This document shows, piece after piece, positions 36,561-47,672 of a stretch of 64,000 bases of DNA (its first letter is position 1; each line of letters starts with the position of its first letter). The notes beneath the pieces were generated by a model. The model did no database searches, was not told where the DNA came from, and saw only the letters and a program-made list of their open reading frames with translations. Location of the stretch: assembly GCA_019925105.1 (NCBI GenBank), contig JAHGAU010000012.1, positions 62,001-126,000 of the forward strand, read 5' to 3'. This stretch comes from Niebla homalea (Eukaryota; Ascomycota; Lecanoromycetes; Lecanorales; Ramalinaceae). Both the position numbers and the translations under genes were made by a program.

Positions 36561-39519
36561 AATAATATAGAAGGCTATTATATTAATAACTTCAATTAAA
36601 AAAAGTTTTTCTTTTTTAATAAGTTTTAAAAAAAGAAGATTATTTAATGATTTCTTCTTTTTTTTTTTTTTCTTAGGGCTTTAATAACTTTAATTTTTTA
36701 CTTTCTAAGAATTTATTTAAGGCTTAATAAATTAAAATTATAATTTAAAAAAACTTTAAAATAAACTTTATATTTTAATAATTAACCTTATTATAATTAT
36801 ACTAATTTAATATAAAGAAGATCTTATTAATTATAGGGTAAATAAATACGTAATATTATTTCATTTAAGGTTTTTTAAGGATTATATCGTATATTTTAAG
36901 CCGGGTAATAAATATAAAAAACTGGCTTTCTGAATAACCTTTTATAATTATCCGGGGATAAATTATATAAGTAATAAGCCGTAAATATTTACTTTTATAA
37001 TCTTAAATAAACTTAAATTAAAAAAAAATTAAAAAAGAAATTTAAAGTATTACGTAAAATTATAAGATAATTTATTTATTAATAAAATAATAATTAATAA
37101 CGCTTAAATTAATTAAGAAAAATAAAGGAAAGTATGAATTTCCGTAATTTATAAACTTATTAATAATTTAAGGTTTATTATTTTAAACGTTAAAGAGATT
37201 TTTAATATTATTAATATACTTAATCGTTAAAATTTAAAAATAATATACGTTTTTATTCCTTATAGCGATTTCTATAAAGCTTAATTTTTTATTAACGGTT
37301 TATTTAAATTATTAAATAAAGTATCTTTAAAGGTATAAAAGATTTAATTACTTTAATTACGGATAAGTTCTTTATTTAAATCGGGGGCAATATAATAAAT
37401 TTAAACGGAACGTTTTTAAATATTATTTTAATTACGTTAATAATTAAAATAATTAACTTAAAAATAGTTTCCTTAATAAGTAAAATATTTAATATCCGGA
37501 AGGGGAATTAATTTTACGATAATAGAAATAATTTATCGGAACTTAAGCTTTTTAAAACTTCTGGTTCCGTTAGGGGGTTTAAAGGAAGTAATACGGGTTC
37601 TTATAATTTCCTTAATTTCCTTAATAAAGATCTTATTCGGATTAAGGGTTTTTCATTAATAATAATATTCCGAACGTTAAAAACGGTCTATCCTTTTAAA
37701 GTATACCCGGGTTTTATTTAAGTTATTAAGGTTATAATTTCCTTAAAGGAGGTTTTTATAAAGTTAATTAAGGAATCGGGTAATTAATTTATAAATTATA
37801 ATTTTTAGGTTTTTCTTGAAATCTACGTATTTAAAGACTTTAATTAAATAAATAAAATTAACGTAAAATATTATAAATTTATCCTTAATTAATATTTTTA
37901 AGGTTTAAAAATTATTAATTTAATTTTCTTTTTAATTAACGTTTTTAAAAATTTAGTTTAAAAAGGTTTAGAATTCCTTAAAGGTTTAAAAGCTTAATAA
38001 AATATTATTATTATATTTTATTTTTAATTATTTAAGGACTTTAAAACTTAATAATATTAAGATATAATTAACTTAAGTTTATATAATTAAGTATTAATTT
38101 TTATTTATCCGGAGCTTAATAATAATACGGTATTTAAAGAAACGGTATTAGTTATGGTCCTCCTTTATAAAGGGTTTAAGATCCTTAATTTTATTTAATT
38201 TAAGCTTCTTATAAAGGGTAAAAGATACCGTAAATCGGTAAAATAAAAGGTTAAATTATTCTATTAAAGATTTTTAAGTTTAATAATAAAGTTTACGTTT
38301 TAATCTTTTAATTTACGGTTACGGATTTTTAATGTTTCAAGACGGTTTAAGTTTTCCGGAGGAGGGGAATTACCGTAATTTTATTATTATAAGCGGGTAA
38401 TTCAGTTTATTTTTAATTATAAATCTTTTTTAATATCGTTTAATTCTATCTGGAAAACTTATATTTCATTATTTACGTCCTTATAGTATTAAGTACCGAC
38501 GTTACGTTCTTAATATAAAAGGTTTAATTACTTTAAGAATTCCTTAAATTTCTTAAATAATACGGATTAAAAAATAAAATAAACGTAAATCTTTATAAAG
38601 TATAAAATACGTTTAATTAATTCCTTTAAGGTAATACCTTTTAATTTATAGTAATATTAACGGGTAATATAGTTTTTATATCCCCCGTAATTATTATTTA
38701 AAACCGGGTTCCCGGTAATTAAGTAATCTATTAAGTCTTTATCTTTTTTACTTTATTAAAAAAGAACCTTATCCTTAATAAATAATATTAATTAATTGGG
38801 GTCCCTTTAAGAACCGCTTTATAAGTTATATTTTAACGTAAAGGCCGTTAATAAAGAAAATTATTAAGGTTTATTATTTATAATTTTAATAAATAAAAAA
38901 TAAGTAAAAAGTAAGTTAAAGTTAAAGAAAGATAAAGGTAAATAAAAGAAAAATTTAAGAAAAAGGAAAAAAATAAATCTTTTAACTTTTCCGTTAAACG
39001 GATTCTATATTATAAGGGTAGTATTATAAAGTAAAATAATAAAATTTATATTATAATAAAGTTTAATATTATTCCTTTATATTATAAAGTATTCCTTAAA
39101 GTATTTTTTCTTCCGGGTATTAAATATTTTATATTATAAAGTAAATATAAAATTAAATATCCTAATAAAAGGTTCTAGGGAGTAAAAAGGTAAATAATAA
39201 GTAAAGATTTTATAAACTTTTATAAGCCTGTTTTTAATTAAATTGATAATATTTTTAAGGTTTATTTTATTTATAGCCTTTAAATCGCCTTATTAAGGTT
39301 TAACCTTTTAAATCGATTCTTTATATAGCTTAATAGAATTAATATTTACCTATTTAAAGTTATTATAACCTCTTATTTTAATTATTAACATTTTTTATAA
39401 CCCGTCCAGATATTAATCGCCGTACGTTTTAACCGTAATTATCGCCCGTTTAATACCGTTAATAACTATCGGCTTACCGTCCGTTATTAATAAGTATTAT
39501 TAATAAGAACCTTTATTTT

Positions 39520-39781
39520 ACCTTATTACTCCTTATAAAGGTATAAATAAATTAACTTTAATATAATATTAAAATATAAGCCTTTTTAAGGTGGTTAAAA
39601 GGCAAAGGGTATATTACGTATAATTAAAGACATTAAAGTATAAAAGTATAGGAATAAAGGGGCCGAAGGCCCTAATATACCCAGTCGGTGACACTCCTTG
39701 TACCGGGCTAACCCCGGGCTTGGCCCGGGGTAAGCCCGGTAGGGCCTGCACCTCAGCTACCAACACCCCTGAACCCTGACA
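39520..39781 (-). repeat. Gypsy-B 5' LTR
   Basis: Right end ccctgaca at 39781 on the plus strand. Contains a strong hairpin at 39702-39740: two 17-base arms with one mismatch around the loop cttgg. Left limit approximate. Confidence 0.7.
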
Positions 39782-40254
39782 ATAAGAAGTTCTTAAAAGT
39801 AAAAAAACTAAAATAAACTAGGATTATAAAGAACTATAATGTATAACTCCAAATATATTAGTTAATTATTAAGTAAGTAAACCCTTATAATAATAGGAAT
39901 ACGTTTATTTAATTTAATAAAATTAATAATAAGAATATGCTTATTAAGGTATAAGGAAGCAATTAACGTAATTATTATAAATATAATTAAAGAATCCTAT
40001 ATAAGATTTTAAAGACTATAAGTAAATTAATATAAATATAAAATAAATAAATAATATTAAGGTTACCGATTTATATATATTCTTAAAAGGATAATTAATA
40101 ATTAAATACGAGATTAAATTAAGTTTAAGATAAATTAATTAAAGTATAAAAGGAATTAAAAATTAAGTAAATTAAAGAAATAAGGATATTTAAAGGAATA
40201 AAAGAAAATAAAAAAAGTAAATAAGCGAGAAGGATAAAATAAACAGTTATATAG
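39782..40254. other. Unassigned AT-rich host of element D, left part
   Basis: RIP-mutated sequence that continued into 42453 on before element D inserted. The plus strand is purine-rich and could encode a lysine-rich product, but no family was recognised. Confidence 0.35.
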
Positions 40255-40414
40255 TGTGAGAGCCCTAGTAAAATATATGGATAATGTAATGTATGAATAA
40301 TGATCTATCTAGGTGCATGCATGGTGGTGAGCTATATACAGTGAATACGGGTGCCAAGCAATACGGAACCCGTTCCGTGCCAAGTTAAGGATCAGTTCTG
40401 CTGATTCCCTAACA
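40255..40414. repeat. Element D left LTR
   Basis: 160 bp, little mutated. Contains gtatgaataatgatctat, shared with the solo LTR F, and the paired gtgccaag motifs. Confidence 0.85.
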
Positions 40415-42287
40415 GTTTATTACTCATAAAAAAGGCTTATACCCTATAAGCAATAATAATAATAAAATTATGTATATTAAAAGGTTCCGGAGCCTCGTAT
40501 AGGCTTATCTTAGCGCTAAGCATGCGTAAGGGTGATGGTATACGGTAATTGTTAATAAGCAGCGTATAGTGAAGTGAGGAAGTTAAAAAAATTAACAAAA
40601 TTGAACCCGGCTAATTATCGTATATATACCCGGTTTATAATCGTGGATTTAAGTGTTGCGATTAAGCTAAATCGCTTAAATCCGTAATATCCGAGGTATT
40701 ACCGGGTTGAGTATTAACGGGTTATCCGTAGTCGATTTGCTAATACTCGTGGTAATAAGCTTCCTAAAGGTATTAATATAGTATATTACGGGAGGGGAAT
40801 TTATCGAAGTAAATACGGTATTAATTCTTAATTGCTAAGTATAATTTATATAGTAATTAAATAGATTATTATTAACTTATAGATAATAATATTAATACGA
40901 TATTACGGCCTTATTTTAATAATATCACATATAATTTAAGTATAAATTCTTCGGTAATAATAATAAAACCGGTAAAAACGGGTTTATCGTTATCGTTATC
41001 GTCGTTTATATGGATACCGTTATCGTTATTATCGATATAATATATTTATTCTTCCTCTTTTTTAATATACTTACTAAAACCTCCCTTTTAAGGGTAAGGG
41101 TTTAACTTATATTTCTCCTCCTTCTTAAAGTTATAATAAGGGTATTAAGGGCCTTATTAACGTTCTTGGTAATCTTATTAATAGTTTTATTAACGTAAGT
41201 TACTAAATAGACGCGTTAAGGAATATAGGTACGGCTTATATATATTAAATTAATTATACTTAACGTCGTTAATCTATTAAATAAGATCCGTAATTATTAC
41301 GGTAATTATAGGCATAAAGAACTACGTCCAAAAATAGACGTTAAGGTAATTATAGGTAGTTATTACTTAATTAACCTTAACTAAAAAGCTTAAGGTATAC
41401 TTATTAAAAGTAATAATTTTTAAACGTATTCCTTAGGGTTTTTATGGGCACGGATATCATTAATGGTATAACGGAGTGATTTAAGCTTTTAAAGGGTTAT
41501 TATAAGTAATTCCTTAAACTTTTTCTTAAGCTTAATAATCCAGAGATCGAGGCTAGTATATATTCCGGCTTTAAGTATTATATAAAGCTTATTTATATAT
41601 TACCTTTCGGCTTTTCCTTATAAATATTAATCGATATACCGTAGATCAACCTCCTTAATTCTAAGACGTTAAATAAAGGAGAAAACGTTATAGTAAATCC
41701 TTAAGCCGTTAACGGTATATATTACCGGCTTAATATTATCGTTATCGGGATCGAAGAAGCCAATATCTTTAGGCCTGAATTTAGATATATCGGCCCTAGG
41801 TATTATAGCTATAGGTGCAGTTTAAATGGAAGTAAATAACTTTTAAAATCGCTTTTTACTTATATTAATTTACGTTATACCAATAATATTAATATTAGTA
41901 AGTATAGATTCTAAGGGTAGATTTAAGGGTAATAATAGAATAAACTTATCCTTAAGTGCTTTATCCTTAATACTTAATTATTTTACGGCCTTTATATTAT
42001 ACTCTACCTTAATAAGAGTCCGTTAATTAGCTTTAATTAAGAAAGGCGTTAAAGCGTGCCTTAAATAATAATGTCTATTATTTATGATTACGACGTTTAA
42101 AAGGTAAAATAAAGTAAGTGGAATAAATAAGTAGAAGATAAGTGAAGGTTAGATTCCTAATTAAAGGATTTATTAATAAAGAGACTCTCGGTATTATTAC
42201 CGCGTTTACTCGTTATCTAAAGTATACGTCTCTGGTATTATCACTATAAGTACCGTAAGATGGATAAACTCGCTATTACTATTAAAT

Positions 42288-42447
42288 TGTAAGAGCTTTA
42301 ATAAAATATATAAATAATATAATGTATAAATAATGATCTATCTAGGTATATGCATGGTGGTAAGCTATATATAGTGAGTACAGGTACCAAGCAATACGGA
42401 ACCCGTTCCTTGCCAAGCCAAGGATCAGCTCTGCTGATTCCCTAACA
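42288..42447. repeat. Element D right LTR
   Basis: 160 bp, same family as the left LTR with more CA-to-TA change in its first half. Confidence 0.85.
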
Positions 42448-42452
42448 TATAG

Positions 42453-43925
42453 TAAGATTATAAAATAAATAAATAATTAAACGTTACTTTTAACGTTTTA
42501 CTCATTAATAAAACCGGCTAAAACGGAACTTAATAAAGATAATAAACAATATTACTACGTTTAAAAGGAACCCCTTTTAATATGCTTTTTAAAAATATTT
42601 ATATCGGGACGATTATATATAAGGTATTAAGAGAATATAAAAAGGTATTTTATTTATAAGTAAATATAGCCCCGAGTGTACCCAATATACCGGTTAATCA
42701 AAAGAAAAGTATATAAGTAAATAAAAGTAATATTAAAAGTTATAATAAAAGTATGCCTTTAATAAACGTTATTAAGTATAATATTAAACGTTAAAGGAGT
42801 TTATATAAAGATTAAAAAGTTATTTAAAGATTAATAAACGATCTATTTATTATTTTTCTTCTTTCCTTTACCTTTTAAGTAATAATATATAAGTAATAAT
42901 AACTATAATAAAACTATTACCTCCCTTAATTATTTTCCTAAAATTAATATAATAAACCGATATAAAAATAGTACTAATAGATAAGTATAAGTTAAACAGT
43001 TATATATAATATTATCCTAAATACGTTAATAAAGAAAAATATTAAAATCTATAAGATAAAATTTAAATAAAGCTTATTTAAATAATTAAGCCTTTTAAAA
43101 CGTGCTTAAAGTTACGTATAAACCTACTTAAGATATATTTAATAATAACGGGATTAAAAAAGATATTAAAAGTAAATAAATAAAGGAGTAAAATAAAGAA
43201 TAATTAATCGTAAAGTTTAATCCTTATAAAGGGCGGTATTTATAATTTTTTAATAAGCGGAGTAAAGCGTATTATACCCTTATACGGATTAAACGTATTA
43301 TACTTAAAGAAGATATAAATATAGGTAATTTAAGCCCTAAAATAAATAAACATAAAATACCGAGGTTATTATTATTAATAAATTAAAATAATAAAACCGG
43401 AAAAGTTACCCTTAAGAAAATTAAATCTTAATATATTTATTTATTATTATTAAATAAGATCTAAAAATAAGGCTATAAGAAAAGTAAATAAATATATATA
43501 TAAATAATATTAAAAAATAAAAATTATTTATTAATAATATATAATATTAAAGGGGTAATTTTATTATAAAAAGAATAAAAGTAAGTTATTATTACGTTAA
43601 TACTTTTTTAACTTTTATACTTATAATAATTTAAATTATTAAAAGGATATTATAAGTAATATATATATAAATAAAATATATATAAATAAGTATAATATAA
43701 TCTAAAGTATAATAATATTAAGGGCAGTATCTTATTATAGAAAGAGCTAAAAAAAGGAAGAGTATAAAAAATATAAAACTTACGGATAAATATATAAAGG
43801 AAGGGAAATATTAAAAGGGTTAATTAAAAATAGAATTAATTCATATATACTTTAAAAAAAAAAAAAAGGGTATAACGGATTACTATAACAAGAAACCTAT
43901 ACCTTATTAACTTATATAAAGGCTG
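42453..43925. other. Unassigned AT-rich sequence, right part
   Basis: About 1.5 kb of RIP-mutated DNA without element D's influence. Short degraded coding-like stretches occur on the plus strand around 43090-43370 (for example FNPYKGRYL and NKRSKAYYTLIRIKRIILKE), but I cannot place them in a family. A run of A lies at 43855-43870. Confidence 0.35.
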
Positions 43926-43989
43926 CGGTTTATCTTTAATTGTACTCTATTGCTACCTGCTATTTCATTACTTTTGCTCTTTTATCCCT

Positions 43990-46020
43990 TCCTATCTTTT
44001 CTGCTTCTTATTAAAACCGAGTATTTTTTTACCTTAATACCTTTCCGGTTATTATTATTGACTTAAGGCGGCCAGCTTTTAAAATCAATATTATAAAGAA
44101 CTTCCTTTCTTTTATTTTATCCGTTACCGTTATTTACCCTTTTTTATTTAATTAACTTAACTTATACCTTAAGATTATCTTTAATTATTTTATTAACCTT
44201 AGTTTATATGAATTATAGTATTAAACCTTAACCGTAATCTTTATTTTTTTTTATTAAATTTCTTTAATCTTAATAACGTACTTAAATTCTTAAGTTAAAT
44301 AATTATTTTTATTATATATAATATATTTTAAAACGTTTTTTACTTAGCTTTTTATTATTAAGCCCGTATATTTATAAGTATTATAGTTTTCGGCGTATAT
44401 TATATATTTAATCTTATTTGGATATTTTATAATACTATACTTATATCTTTAATATTTAAAGTATTAATAAATATTTACCGTCCTATTTTATGATTTAATT
44501 AACTTTAAAGACTTGTTTTTTATTATTTTTTATTGAAAATGTCGTTATATATTCTTATTAACGTTATACTTAAGATAACTATAAAATAACTTTTTACCCA
44601 GCTGAAAAAAATCTAGCCTTTTCATTATAAAGGGAAGCTTATAATTAATAACTTTTAACTTAAAATAAAGAACCGTATTCTCCTTATACGTTTTAAAGTA
44701 AGTTTTTTTTTAAAATTTATTAAATATATCTTATTTACCGTAATAATAAATAATTGTTTTAATACCTTTATAGTTTTAAACTCCTTTTTATAAGCTTATT
44801 CCTTTAACTTTTTTAAACTTTCTTTCGCCTTTAAGGATATTATATTAAGGAGGATATTATTACTTTATAGTTTATATATTACGATAATTTACTTTATTAA
44901 AGGTTTTTTTATTATGCGGAACGCCTTTATTAATTATAAAAAGTTCGTTTTTATAGTTATATTTTTTTTAATGATGTTATGTGCCAAGGCCACAGCCAAG
45001 CAAATTGCGGGCACTAACGCTTAATAAGGTATAGCGGGCTTAATGCTTAGCATACGCACTTATATTTACTCCTACATAGCACTTACATAGATCATTATTC
45101 ATACACTCACCACCCACTTTTACAGTGCATTTACTTATCACCACCTGGTGCATAACAATTGATATTTAATAAACGGATTATTATTCTTTTTATTTTCTTT
45201 AACGTTATCGTTTTCTTTTTTATTTTTATTTCTTTTTCCGTTACGGAAAATACTATTTTTATAGCCTTTATTACTTAATTTTTTTCCGTTTATATAATTC
45301 CGTTTATCGCTTTTTTTACTTTATATTATATTCCTTCAACTTTTTTTATTATTATTTATTAATAATTTTGTTACCGCCCTTTAAGTTTTACGTAGCCGCT
45401 TTAACTCCTTTAGCTTTTTTTTTACTTTTATATAAAAGTCTTTTATTCCTTTTAATTTAATTTATAGTATTAATTATGTTTTTAACGTAATATCCTTTTA
45501 CTCCGTTATAAAAAAGTTATTTAACGCTTTTATTATTTCATTATTATCCATATTCCTCCTCCGTATAAAGTAATTTATACTTTTTACTTTATTCCTTTAA
45601 GTATTTATAAGTTTGCTTCCTTTATTTATTGTTCTTTTATTCCGTATACTTTCGGCTTTACTGAGTTTTTCTTTACGTTATACTTATATACCGCCGTCTT
45701 TATTATTAATACCGCCCTTTAAGCCTCCCCTATAACCTTTTTATTTATTATTTCTTTATACGTTTTATGCGTTTTTATACGCGTAGTTTACTAACTTTAA
45801 TCCCTTTATTTACTTTAATATTTATCCGATTTACTGTTATTACGTTATCCGTACGTATTATCGCTATTTATATTAATATAGGCCGCTTATTTACTTATTA
45901 TTTCATTTTTAATTATTATATTACCTCCGTTTATTACGGTTAATATATTCATATTATTATTATTTAAGCTATACGTATACGTATCGTTTTGGACCCCGGG
46001 GTCCCCTTGTTCGTCGCCAT
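43990..46020 (-). mobile_element. LINE-2: Tad-like LINE with ORF1 only, RIP-degraded
   Basis: The minus-strand start at 46018-46020 gives MATNKGTPGSKTIRIRIA then a RIP stop, paralogous to LINE-1 ORF1 (MATNNGTPEVRNEARV). Similarity to LINE-1 continues to about 44.0 kb (matching LINE-1 near 15.45 kb), just where ORF2 should begin, and stops. So the 3' part is missing, which is unusual for a LINE; these normally lose the 5' end. The 5' flanking sequence differs from LINE-1, so this may be a distinct subfamily. Solo LTR F interrupts it. Confidence 0.65.
44975..45157 (-). mobile_element. Solo LTR F inserted in LINE-2
   Basis: 183 bp with ends TGTTATG and CATAACA, absent from the matching place in LINE-1 (~16.35 kb). 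On the minus strand it contains gtatgaataatgatctat, also in the LTR of element D. It is hardly RIP-mutated. The flanks aatga and attga agree at four of five bases. Confidence 0.7.
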
Positions 46021-46286
46021 CCCTTTTTTTCATTTAATTAATTTAATTTCGCTTTATCATTCATTAATTAATTAATTAACTTACTTCTTAATATTAATAT
46101 TATTTATTATTAATACATTTTACTTTTATAAATAAAAATTATCTTTTTATATCCTTTATTTTAAATTAATTATGATAACAAATATTTCTTATATATTATC
46201 GTAATATATAGTTTTTAAATAATAATTTTTTTTTTTTTTTTTATTATCGTATCGTTAAAGTTCTTTTTTAATATAAATTAAGGATG
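46021..46286. other. AT-rich 5' flank of LINE-2
   Basis: RIP-mutated, with a run of T near 46227-46244. Possibly the LINE-2 5' untranslated region. Confidence 0.35.
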
Positions 46287-46452
46287 AATAAACTGTACTT
46301 TCCGATTTTAAAGGAATTTACTATATTTACTAATGGTTTAGCCTCCAGCCCCTATAGGTAAATTTCCTTCCTGCAGGTAGTCGGTAGATTTAGTTATTAT
46401 ATATCCATCCTACCACTAAGAACGTGCATGAGTAGTTTGCTTTTCTGTAACT
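46287..46452 (+). repeat. Direct repeat DR2 at the right edge of the RIP block
   Basis: Counterpart of DR1. The left half is RIP-like (ccgattttaaaggaattt) and the right half unmutated (catcctaccactaag). Composition returns to normal within it. Confidence 0.75.
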
Positions 46453-46985
46453 TTTACCGATGTAAGGCGTGCAGGCGACTTTATAATTGGCTAGACTCCG
46501 ATGCGGAAAGTGTACGTCATTTGCCCACTTGCCATTTTCAGAAAATAATCGCCAGGTTGATACATGGCGCATCGAGTCTCTAAGCTCAAAGATACTTGCG
46601 TTTGCCTGGTTTGCCTGGGTTACGATTAGGGCAACATCTGGAGAAAGACGCACCCAGAGTGGCGATGGTTCCCTTACTAACAGCCAATCAAGTCAAGCCT
46701 CTGACGTCTCCTGGACAAGACATGTGTACCAGCAGCTGCGGCATGAAAATTCCGCAAAGTTCGGTCAAGATGACCGCGCTTAACTTGAATTTATAATGCT
46801 TTGCGCTGTCCTTCTCTCCTTCAATCCGTTCTGTTCAATCACTTCTGCTTTCACCCCCCATGTTCGGCTTTTGAGAATTCCGTCTTTCCAATTTCTGAGA
46901 ACTTGGGCCCGGACACGCTTTCTCTGCCATCCTTTCCTTTGGATCATAGCATATTCGGGCCCGGGACTCCTGACCATACTCCCCA

Positions 46986-47672
46986 ATGGCAAATCGCAGT
47001 CCTCAGTTTCAGGGATCCACCGTGGACGAGAAGTACCAGGACAGAACAGAGGGTGTTCAGGCACGCTTCATGCCCTTTGAGAAGCCCTTCGACGGTGAGA
47101 GCCCCTCTCTTCCACGCGAATCGCCCTAACTCCGTGTCGTCTTGCTTGGTCTGCCGGGTTGTCCTGCCCCCCACACAATCCGACCGCCTCCCCCCCCCGG
47201 CCCCTCACAAGGAGGACCACGAGTCTTACGATCCTTCACCCTTCAAACCACCTCATTCCCAAGGTCTTCGAGCTTCGTCTCTCCATATACAAGATATTGT
47301 TGCACGAACGCTGACCGTAATGCATGAACAGATATGCAAAACCTCCCTGACCCTCGATCCCATCCCAAGCATCTCGACAGGGACCTACCTACCTCTCCCA
47401 CCAAAGAGCTCTGTCCCAAAAACGCCAAAGCTAAAGAGAAAGAGCACAAGTCTCCCAGATACTGGCCAAAGCCAAAGAAAAATCGAAAGCCCTCCAAGCG
47501 CAAGCGAGATACTCACGGCTCACCGCTGTCACCTACTCGCTCTACTGAGCTCACACAACTAGAGCGCTGGCTGGATGAGCCTGTCACTGCCGGTCCTTAC
47601 CATGCCATTGATGGTGTTGTTGGCACCAAGCAATCATACCATGCCAGCGACTTTGCCAAGAAGAGAGCCTGA
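46986..47672 (+). CDS. P2: small basic protein of unknown function, intact paralogue of P1
   Basis: Exon 1 46986-47094, intron 47095-47331 (GTGAGA...ACAG, with CTGAC branch-like site at 47311), exon 2 47332-47672. This gives 149 residues. The splice is in phase 1 after RFMPFEKPFD, the same place as in P1, which supports the model. Exon 2 is rich in Lys, Pro and Ser with a run of basic clusters (PKPKKNRKPSKRKRD) that could be a nuclear-localisation signal. The C-terminus has the block LERWLDEPVTAGPYHAIDGV shared with P1. No signal peptide or membrane segment. The conserved ends with a diverged middle suggest a real protein. Function is unknown. It lies 0.5 kb from the RIP block. Confidence 0.6.

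Larger units (their letters stand above)
30745..39781 (-). mobile_element. Gypsy-B: RIP-degraded chromovirus with nested SLE-4
   Basis: Minus-strand element whose 5' LTR starts at 39781 (TGTCAGGGTTCAGGGG) and 3' LTR starts at 30994. Between them, in order, are a gag region aligning with Gypsy-A, RT (~36.1-36.5 kb), integrase and chromodomain (33.4-34.9 kb), a non-coding tail with hairpin repeats, and a polyG purine tract (30995-31012 as C-run). SLE-4 (31721-33399) is inserted near the chromodomain end. Without it the element is ~7.4 kb, a usual size for Ty3/Gypsy. The inner LTR borders are approximate (about 39.52 kb and 30.75 kb). Confidence 0.75.
40255..42447. mobile_element. Element D: short non-autonomous LTR element, 2.19 kb
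   Basis: 160 bp LTRs at 40255-40414 and 42288-42447 (TGTGAGAGCCCTAG to CCCTAACA). The perfect target duplication tatag lies at 40250-40254 and 42448-42452. The 1.87 kb interior is non-coding. It shares a ~75 bp block with element E (40626-40700), including the hairpin gcgattaagctaaatcgc at 40658-40675. LTRs resemble those of E and F in motif order. Confidence 0.85.

Noticed and set aside
7531..46286. A giant cargo-carrying transposon (Starship-like)
   Set aside because: No captain tyrosine-recombinase gene or host cargo genes were seen; the block is explained by nested retroelements.
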